Assembly (NCBI GenBank): GCA_025997755.1
Contig: BNVA01000071.1
Span: 1-9,853, forward strand
Direction: 5' to 3'
Length of the DNA stretch: 9,853 nucleotides
DNA from: Spirochaetia bacterium
Lineage (GTDB): Bacteria > Spirochaetota > Spirochaetia > Treponematales > Breznakiellaceae
Shown in pieces: positions 1 through 4,715 of this stretch. Made by a program: the position numbers and the translations under genes. The notes below the pieces were generated by a model. The model saw only the letters and a program-made list of their open reading frames with translations, had not been told where the DNA came from and made no database searches. How positions within the stretch are numbered: position 1 is the first letter of the stretch; each line of letters starts with the position of its first letter.

Positions 1-49
1 GAACATTCCACCAAATTCGGCGTTTCAAGCCTCATATTGATCTTCTGCC
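1..49. repeat. Left arm of a perfect 49-bp inverted repeat (within rpmF)
   Basis: These 49 bases are the exact reverse complement of 168-216. They consist of rpmF coding sequence (end of codon 16 to the start of codon 32), not a recognisable recombinase site. The arm begins at base 1, so the contig end coincides with the repeat end. That is what an assembler produces when a path runs into its own reverse complement. I infer a fold-back chimera or assembly loop rather than a biological repeat. Confidence 0.95.
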
Positions 50-95
50 TGCGGCGTGTACGCGCTTTTGACGTATTAGCTCTGGGTACTGCCAT
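1..95 (-). pseudogene. rpmF: rpmF 5' fragment (50S ribosomal protein L32, residues 1-31)
   Basis: The minus strand from 95 encodes MAVPRANTSKARTRRRQKIN and continues to residue 31 before the contig ends. This is the classic L32 N-terminus, a basic extension that threads into the large ribosomal subunit. A strong ribosome binding site (AGGAGAAGG at 101-109) and a good promoter (123-151) precede it. The remainder of the same gene is on the plus strand at 170-301, with residues 17-31 duplicated in both copies. Joining the halves gives a normal 59-residue L32. The break is most likely an artefact at the contig edge; a real 5' inversion would separate the gene from its promoter. Confidence 0.85.
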
Positions 96-100
96 TTTTA

Positions 101-109
101 CCTTCTCCT
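101..109 (-). promoter_or_regulatory. Ribosome binding site of rpmF
   Basis: On the minus strand this reads AGGAGAAGG, ending 5 nt before the rpmF ATG at 95-93. It is a near-ideal Shine-Dalgarno sequence and fixes the L32 start. Confidence 0.75.
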
Positions 110-122
110 AATTGATTTTTCC

Positions 123-151
123 AGTCTAGTGAAAACCAATTTTTTTGTCAA
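123..151 (-). promoter_or_regulatory. Sigma-70-type promoter of rpmF
   Basis: Read on the minus strand there is a consensus -35 box TTGACA (151-146), a 17-bp spacer and a -10 box TAGACT (128-123), followed about 27 nt later by the rpmF ATG. It presumably drives rpmF and, in the intact genome, acpP and rnc behind it. In the sequence as given it points away from acpP, because the segment is inverted relative to the rest of the gene. Confidence 0.65.
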
Positions 152-167
152 TACAGCGTACAGCGCG

Positions 168-216
168 GGCAGAAGATCAATATGAGGCTTGAAACGCCGA
201 ATTTGGTGGAATGTTC
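168..216. repeat. Right arm of the perfect 49-bp inverted repeat
   Basis: Exact reverse complement of 1-49, lying inside the plus-strand rpmF fragment. Inverting the 118 bases between the arms (50-167) would place the promoter, ribosome binding site and first 16 codons directly in frame with codon 17, giving a complete rpmF. Confidence 0.95.
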
Positions 217-301
217 TAGCTGCGGCAACAAGGTGTTGTTGCATCATGTTTGTCCAAAATGCGGATTCTACCGTGGAAAACAGGTTGTTACACCCAAGTA
301 A
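170..301 (+). pseudogene. rpmF: rpmF 3' fragment (50S ribosomal protein L32, residues 17-59)
   Basis: The frame from 170 to the TAA at 299-301 encodes L32 from Gln17 to Lys59. It includes the zinc-ribbon cysteines Cys31, Cys34, Cys44 and Cys47 (CSSC and CPKC), so this is the zinc-binding form of L32. Upstream of 168 the frame is open but no longer resembles L32, and there is no start with a ribosome binding site; the only in-frame ATG (182) is internal. The missing N-terminus is on the minus strand at 1-95. acpP begins 30 nt downstream, the usual neighbour arrangement for rpmF. Confidence 0.88.
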
Positions 302-318
302 AACTTTATAAAACCAAC

Positions 319-324
319 GGAGGA
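319..324 (+). promoter_or_regulatory. Ribosome binding site of acpP
   Basis: GGAGGA lies 7 nt before the GTG at 332. It decides the non-ATG start of acpP. Confidence 0.8.
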
Positions 325-331
325 ATAATAA

Positions 332-568
332 GTGGAAGACCTTTTTGATAAGATAAAAAAGTTAATTGCGAACAAACTGGATATTGACGAGGAAAAAATA
401 ACCCTTGACGCCTCGTTCCGGCAGGATTTAGGTGCCGATAGTTTGGATACCTACGAGCTTGTCTACGCGATAGAGGAAGAATTAGGCATAAAAATACCGG
501 ACGAAAAAGCCAACGAGTTTGAAACCGTCCGCGATGCCTACGATTTTATACAATCCCAGCAAAAATAG
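332..568 (+). CDS. acpP: Acyl carrier protein
   Basis: The 78-residue acidic protein is a type II fatty-acid-synthesis acyl carrier protein. It carries growing acyl chains on a 4'-phosphopantetheine arm attached by holo-ACP synthase. The arm attaches at Ser37 in the GADSLDT motif, at the start of helix II, followed by the conserved acidic recognition helix (YELVYAIEEELGI). The length is normal. The start is GTG, supported by a strong GGAGGA site 7 nt upstream. It sits between rpmF and rnc; the plsX and fab genes often found in this cluster in other bacteria are absent here. Its stop codon directly abuts the rnc start (TAG followed by ATG), so the two are almost certainly cotranscribed. Confidence 0.97.
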   Translation: MEDLFDKIKKLIANKLDIDEEKITLDASFRQDLGADSLDTYELVYAIEEELGIKIPDEKANEFETVRDAYDFIQSQQK

Positions 569-1300
569 ATGCCCGTCAGCGCTCTTCCTGAAATAAGCAG
601 CGCGCGCCGAAAAGAGCTACGGGCGTTTCAACGGGCAATAGGCGTAAAATTTAAAAATCCGGCTCTTTTGAACCTTGCTTTTGTTCATAGGTCTGTTTCT
701 AATGAGTCGTACACCAAAAGCAACAATGAAAGGCTCGAATTTTTAGGCGACTCGATACTCGGTGCGGTTACGGCAACACTGCTCTACAGAGCGCTTGCCG
801 GAAACAACGAAGGCGATCTTGCGAAAATCAAATCCATAGTCGTTTCCGAAGAAACCCTTTCCGGTATCGCGCGCGAGCTTCAAATAGACACTATGATGCT
901 GCTTGGACACGGCGAGGAACTTTCCGGCGGACGCGGAAAAAAAGCCCTGCTTGCCGACACACTCGAAGCCCTATTTGGGGCGCTCTACTTGGATTCAGGT
1001 TACAAGTCCGCTTTCACCCTGATTAGCCGTGTCATCGCGCCGGAAATTGAAAGAGTCCGGGAAAAGCGCGGGTTTCAGGACTATAAGTCACTTTTGCAGG
1101 AACTGTGCCAGCGCAGGTATAAATCGTATCCTACTTACAAAGTGCTAAAACAGGCAGGACCGGAACACGAACATTTTTTTTGGATAGAGGTTTGTGTCAA
1201 CGGTAAAAATTACGGACCCGGTATGGGTAAAAACAAAAAAAATGCCGAACAGGAAGCCGCCAAAGCGGCTCTCGAACAGCTTAACAAACAGGGTGGATGA
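569..1300 (+). CDS. rnc: Ribonuclease III
   Basis: A 243-residue double-strand-specific endoribonuclease that processes rRNA precursors and structured mRNAs. The catalytic domain covers roughly residues 15-165 and contains the signature NERLEFLGDS (53-62). Glu54, Glu57 and Asp61 match metal-site residues, and Asp130/Glu133 in LADTLEALFGA match the second acidic pair. A double-stranded-RNA-binding domain follows at about 171-240 (DYKSLLQEL at its start, KNKKNAEQEAAKAAL at its end). The ATG immediately follows the acpP stop with no separate Shine-Dalgarno, which suggests translational coupling. The stop codon falls inside the acceptor stem of the opposing tRNA-His gene, a 9-nt overlap of 3' ends. 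Confidence 0.96.
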   Translation: MPVSALPEISSARRKELRAFQRAIGVKFKNPALLNLAFVHRSVSNESYTKSNNERLEFLGDSILGAVTATLLYRALAGNNEGDLAKIKSIVVSEETLSGIARELQIDTMMLLGHGEELSGGRGKKALLADTLEALFGALYLDSGYKSAFTLISRVIAPEIERVREKRGFQDYKSLLQELCQRRYKSYPTYKVLKQAGPEHEHFFWIEVCVNGKNYGPGMGKNKKNAEQEAAKAALEQLNKQGG

Positions 1301-1364
1301 CGGGGTTTGAACCCGCGACGGCAAGATCCACAATCTTGAACTCTACCACTGAGCTACATCCACC
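1292..1364 (-). tRNA. tRNA-His (anticodon GUG)
   Basis: The minus strand folds into a full cloverleaf. It has a 7-bp acceptor stem (GTGGATG with CATCCAC), a D arm containing AGTGGTA, an anticodon stem CAAGA/TCTTG around loop TTGTGGA (anticodon at 1331-1329), and a T arm with loop TTCAAAC. It has the histidine identity features: an extra G at position -1 (1364) opposite a C discriminator (1292). The 3' CCA is not encoded. A convincing promoter lies upstream (1378-1407). The 3' end overlaps the last 9 nt of rnc on the other strand, with no visible terminator between them. Confidence 0.96.
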
Positions 1365-1377
1365 ATAAGCTAAAATA

Positions 1378-1407
1378 ATTATGCCGTGCAGGGCTTTTCA
1401 AGGTCAA
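1378..1407 (-). promoter_or_regulatory. Promoter of the tRNA-His gene
   Basis: On the minus strand there is TTGACC (1407-1402), an 18-bp spacer and CATAAT (1383-1378), with 13 nt from the -10 box to the mature tRNA 5' end. This is a good sigma-70 match. It is back to back with the proposed hemA promoter, the two -35 boxes being adjacent. Confidence 0.6.
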
Positions 1408-1424
1408 TACATCGACGATATTAT
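1396..1424 (+). promoter_or_regulatory. Possible promoter of the hemA operon, perhaps leaderless
   Basis: TTTCAA (1396-1401), a 17-bp spacer and TATTAT (1419-1424) form a modest sigma-70-like pair. The predicted transcript start falls at or within a base or two of the hemA ATG at 1430. No Shine-Dalgarno is visible before that ATG, which would fit a leaderless mRNA. No cobalamin-riboswitch-like element fits in the 65 nt between the tRNA gene and hemA. Confidence 0.35.
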
Positions 1425-1429
1425 ACAAT

Positions 1430-2695
1430 ATGAATGTTTGTATGGCGGGGGTTGACCATACCAAAGCCGGTCTGGACATAAGGGAGGCGTTTGCTTTTAC
1501 CCACGCATCCCGTGCGGAAGCTCTAAGCTCTATAAAAAAACTTCACCCCGATTTTGATGCCATTCTTATAGCCACTTGCAACAGAACGGAGTTGTGGTTA
1601 GGCAGCGAATGTAAAACAGAACTTGAACCTGAAAAAATATTGTGCGATCTAAAAAAAATACCGTACGGCGAAAATAAAGATATTTTTACAGTACGCAGAG
1701 ACGATGATGCGCTCCAACATATTTTTTATTTAACCTGCGGACTAAAATCTCAAATAACCGGCGAAAATCAGATACTCTCTCAGGTAAAGGAGGCTGTGGA
1801 AGCTGCCGCCGAAGCCGGAAGCGCGGGTTTTATTTTAAGGCGGCTTTTTCAATCTGCGGTAACCTGCGCAAAACGTGTAAAAACAGAAACTCAAATGATG
1901 AAACAGGATCGATCCGCATCGTCTGTGGCTGTGGATTTTATAAAATCACGAAAGTCTTATATGAGCGGACTTAACTGCCTTGTAATAGGTAACGGCGTTA
2001 TCGGACGGCTCTGCGCGGAACTGCTCTGTAACGAAGGATGCAGGGTTACTATGACGCTGCGTCATCATAAGTATAACAAAACCGTTGTGCAGTCGCAAGT
2101 TTCCATTATCAATTATGATGATCGTTACGGGCGTATAAAAGATTTTGATATAATAATAAGCGCGACAGTCAGTCCTCATCATACAATAACGTATAACGAT
2201 CTTTCAAAATATATTGATAACTCAAAGCGTCTTTTTATTGACCTTGCAGTCCCCCGCGACATTGATACAAAGATAAAAGAAATATCCGGCGTTGAACTTT
2301 ATGATATTGATGAGCTTTCAAGGATCAACTCCGGCGTTAATCATGTAAACAACAATATGGAAACTGATAAGATCAAAAAAATAATTGACGAAGAAAAGCT
2401 CAATTTTGAAAACTGGTTTTCATTCCGTCCTAATCTGGATTTTATTGATACGATAAAAATTTCTGCCGCGAATGATGTGCTATTCCGTTTAGATAAAGAA
2501 ATTTCAAGATTGGCACTTGATGATGCGTCAAAAGAAAAACTGCGGGATATTATTGCACATAACGTAGAAAAAGTTGTATCAAAAATGCTCTTTGGGCTTC
2601 GTGATAATCTTGACAGCGAACTGTGGAATGTTTGTTTTTCCGCCATGGAAAAATCGTCACAAATTGAAAGCGAAGAAAAAAAGGAATGGGCATGA
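1430..2695 (+). CDS. hemA: Glutamyl-tRNA reductase
   Basis: Reduces glutamyl-tRNA(Glu) with NADPH to glutamate-1-semialdehyde, the first committed step of the C5 route to 5-aminolevulinate. The catalytic domain carries the nucleophile Cys50 in TCNRTELW and the conserved stretch GLKSQITGENQIL (104-116). The NADPH-binding domain begins near residue 181 with GNGVIG (187-192). It is followed by the family markers LFIDLAVPRDID (268-279) and LYDIDEL (290-296), then a helical C-terminal dimerisation domain to residue 421. The length is typical. The start at 1430 keeps the first beta strand; ATG at 1442 is the alternative (residue 5), but neither has a visible ribosome binding site. The stop overlaps the next gene start as ATGA, so this is the first gene of a coupled tetrapyrrole operon. 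hemL and hemB are not in the window. Confidence 0.95.
   Translation: MNVCMAGVDHTKAGLDIREAFAFTHASRAEALSSIKKLHPDFDAILIATCNRTELWLGSECKTELEPEKILCDLKKIPYGENKDIFTVRRDDDALQHIFYLTCGLKSQITGENQILSQVKEAVEAAAEAGSAGFILRRLFQSAVTCAKRVKTETQMMKQDRSASSVAVDFIKSRKSYMSGLNCLVIGNGVIGRLCAELLCNEGCRVTMTLRHHKYNKTVVQSQVSIINYDDRYGRIKDFDIIISATVSPHHTITYNDLSKYIDNSKRLFIDLAVPRDIDTKIKEISGVELYDIDELSRINSGVNHVNNNMETDKIKKIIDEEKLNFENWFSFRPNLDFIDTIKISAANDVLFRLDKEISRLALDDASKEKLRDIIAHNVEKVVSKMLFGLRDNLDSELWNVCFSAMEKSSQIESEEKKEWA
2681..2685 (+). promoter_or_regulatory. Ribosome binding site deciding the cbiH start
   Basis: AAGGA ends 6 nt before the ATG at 2692 but directly touches the earlier in-frame ATG at 2686. The spacing therefore favours 2692, which also makes the usual ATGA overlap with the hemA stop. 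Confidence 0.6.
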
Positions 2696-3426
2696 AGCTC
2701 TTTGTTGTCGGCATAGGACCGGGCGATCATCAGTTTTTAACCGAGCAGGCAAGGAATGCGTTATCAATCAGCGAAGTGATAGCAGGTTATCCTTTGTATA
2801 TAGAATTGATAAAAGATTTAATCGGGAATAAAGAAACTATCGCTACCGGTATGCGCAAAGAAACGGAACGCTGCAGGAGCGCGTTGGAAAGTGCGGCAGC
2901 CGGTAAAGTTACCGCGCTGGTCTGCTCCGGTGATGCGGGCGTATACGGAATGGCTTCGCTTGTTTTGGAACTTGCAAAAGATTTTCCTTCTGTGGAGATT
3001 GTAATTGTCCCCGGTTTAAGCGCGGCGCTGACAGGCGCGGCTGTGTTAGGCTCACCTTTAAGCTGTGATTTTGCGGTAATCAGTTTAAGCGATCTGTTGG
3101 TTTCGTGGGAAAAGATCGAACAACGACTGCACGGCGCGGCGTCCGGCGGGTTTGTTATTTGTCTGTATAACCCTTCAAGCCATAAACGCTCCGATTATCT
3201 TGAGCGGGCTTGCAGCATAGTGCTGCAGCACCGAAGCCCGGCTGTCGTTTGCGGTATTGTCCGTAACATTGGCAGGAACGGCGAGGAAAGCCGCCTGCTC
3301 ACTTTATCAGAATTAAAAACTACAGATGTGGATATGTTTACAACAGTCTTTATAGGCAATGATACGACAGAAAATATAAATGGAAAAATGGTAACATTGC
3401 GCGGCTATCACGCAAAGGGCGATTGA
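2692..3426 (+). CDS. cbiH: Precorrin-3B / cobalt-factor III C17-methyltransferase (ring contraction)
   Basis: A 244-residue SAM-dependent methyltransferase of the CbiH/CobJ family, which methylates C17 and drives contraction of the macrocycle to a corrin. It opens with the SAM-site strand MKLFVVGIGPGD (1-12). Family motifs follow: SGDAGVYGMASLVLEL (79-94), VPGLSAALTGAAVLGSPL (106-123), DFAVISLSDLL (126-136), CLYNPSSHKR (157-166) and GIVRNIGRNGEE (188-199). No extra ferredoxin-like domain is attached. The accompanying sirC domain and absence of oxygen-dependent enzymes suggest the anaerobic (CbiH) role; cobJ is the aerobic-pathway name. It is translationally coupled to hemA upstream (ATGA) and to cbiJ-sirC downstream (TGATG). 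Confidence 0.93.
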   Translation: MKLFVVGIGPGDHQFLTEQARNALSISEVIAGYPLYIELIKDLIGNKETIATGMRKETERCRSALESAAAGKVTALVCSGDAGVYGMASLVLELAKDFPSVEIVIVPGLSAALTGAAVLGSPLSCDFAVISLSDLLVSWEKIEQRLHGAASGGFVICLYNPSSHKRSDYLERACSIVLQHRSPAVVCGIVRNIGRNGEESRLLTLSELKTTDVDMFTTVFIGNDTTENINGKMVTLRGYHAKGD

Positions 3427-4715
3427 TGCTTTGTTTTGTGTTTGCAGGAACAGCCGACGGAAATGTTTTTATTAAACGTTTGATAGAAAGGGCGCTGGCC
3501 GACAACAAAAACATTTTTATTCATGTATGGACTGCGACCGAATACGGAAAAGAAATTTTAGAGAATGAGATTGTAACGCCCGCCGCAGAAAGTGCAGTTA
3601 TCGAAACGCATAACCAGCGTCTTGATGAGGCGGGTATGATAAAAAAAATTACGGAATACAATCCGCAGTTTATTGTTGATTGTACGCATCCATACGCGGA
3701 AGATGTAAGCAGAAATATTCTCTGTGCGTGTAAAACAACAAATACAAAATACTTTCGCCTTCAAAGAGGAACAGCGGCGGACATTCCGGTGGGTTTGGAA
3801 TGTTACTATGTAAATGATATGAAAGAGGCGGCAGAATTTTTTTGTAACCGCACAGGTAATATTTTATTAACCACAGGAAGCAAAAACATAAACTGTTTTA
3901 ACGCTCTTGCCGGACGTACCTTTCCCCGAGTTCTGCCGCTTGAAGACAGCATAAAACTTTGCAAGGATGCGGGAATTCCGGTAAAAAACATTATCGCCAT
4001 GCAGGGACCGTTCACCAAAGAATTGAATTGTGCGATGATACGCTCCGTAAACGCGGAATGGCTTGTTACAAAAGAAACCGGCAGAGAAGGCGGTTTTAGC
4101 GAAAAACTTGATGCGGCTAACGATGCCCATATCAAAGTTGTTATTGTGCGCCCGCCTGAATATGAAAACGGCTTGGACTTAAAAATGATACTGCAAAACA
4201 TATTCGGCAAAGCGGACACAATGCCGGAAACTATGCGGCGGCAAAAATCGAAGAAAAACTTTTTCCCATTATATACAAGTGTTGAAAATAAAACATTTCT
4301 TATTGCCGGTGCGGGAACTATCGCCGCAAGGCGTACAAAAGCACTTTTAAAATTCAACTGTACAATAAAAATTATTGCAAAAAATATTTCCGTCGAAATT
4401 CTTGAGCTTGCTTCGCATAACGGAACACAAATCGTTATTATGGAAAAATCTTTTGAAAGCGGCAGTTGTAATGCGGATTTTGTTATAGCCGCTACAAACG
4501 ATAGAAAAATAAACAAAATGATAGGCGATGAATGCAGGGAAAAAAACATTCCTGTTTCCATAGCGGACTGCAGGGAAGAATCAACATTTTATTTTCCTGC
4601 GATCTTTGTAAATGAAACACTTACTGTAGGAATAACATCGGATGGTAATGATCATAAAGCCGTGAGTGAAGCCGGAAAAAAAATTGAAACTGTTTTAGGC
4701 GGTTACGCTAAATGA
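3426..4715 (+). CDS. Fusion: precorrin-6A reductase (CbiJ/CobK) + precorrin-2 dehydrogenase (SirC/CysG-N)
   Basis: A 429-residue fusion of two NAD(P)H-linked enzymes acting at different corrin steps. Residues 1 to about 258 are CbiJ/CobK, which reduces the (cobalt-)precorrin-6A macrocycle. Visible marks are FAGTADG (6-12), DCTHPYA (85-91), LLTTGSKNI (147-155), MQGPFTKEL (192-200) and TKETGREGGFSEKLDAA (215-231). After a basic linker (RRQKSKK, 271-277), residues 279-429 are the SirC/Met8p-type dehydrogenase that oxidises precorrin-2 to sirohydrochlorin. This part shows FFPLY (279-283), the nucleotide-binding GAGTIAARR (295-303), AATNDRKIN (355-363; Asp359 is the likely catalytic acid) and a TSDGNDHKAVSEAGKKIE tail (405-421). 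The CysG methyltransferase part is absent; CobA supplies it in the next gene. I chose ATG 3426, which shares one base with the cbiH stop and has AAAGGG 6 nt upstream. Confidence 0.9.
   Translation: MLCFVFAGTADGNVFIKRLIERALADNKNIFIHVWTATEYGKEILENEIVTPAAESAVIETHNQRLDEAGMIKKITEYNPQFIVDCTHPYAEDVSRNILCACKTTNTKYFRLQRGTAADIPVGLECYYVNDMKEAAEFFCNRTGNILLTTGSKNINCFNALAGRTFPRVLPLEDSIKLCKDAGIPVKNIIAMQGPFTKELNCAMIRSVNAEWLVTKETGREGGFSEKLDAANDAHIKVVIVRPPEYENGLDLKMILQNIFGKADTMPETMRRQKSKKNFFPLYTSVENKTFLIAGAGTIAARRTKALLKFNCTIKIIAKNISVEILELASHNGTQIVIMEKSFESGSCNADFVIAATNDRKINKMIGDECREKNIPVSIADCREESTFYFPAIFVNETLTVGITSDGNDHKAVSEAGKKIETVLGGYAK

Noticed and set aside
1..216. Phase-variable invertible promoter controlling rpmF
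   Set aside because: The arms are plain rpmF coding sequence, no recombinase gene is in the window, and the left arm coincides with the contig end. A fold-back or assembly artefact explains it more simply.
1292..1364. Idea that the tRNA next to hemA is the tRNA-Glu substrate of glutamyl-tRNA reductase
   Set aside because: The anticodon loop reads TTGTGGA (GUG) and the gene has the extra G(-1) paired with a C discriminator, so it is tRNA-His. Its adjacency to hemA has no evident metabolic meaning.
1365..1429. Cobalamin riboswitch upstream of the corrin operon
   Set aside because: Only 65 bases separate the tRNA gene from hemA, far too short for a cobalamin aptamer, and no B12-box-like sequence is visible.
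2341..4561. Long minus-strand open frames opposite hemA and cbiJ-sirC (up to 251 codons)
   Set aside because: They lie antisense to genes with unmistakable family motifs, have low-complexity serine/phenylalanine-rich translations and no ribosome binding sites, so they are shadows.
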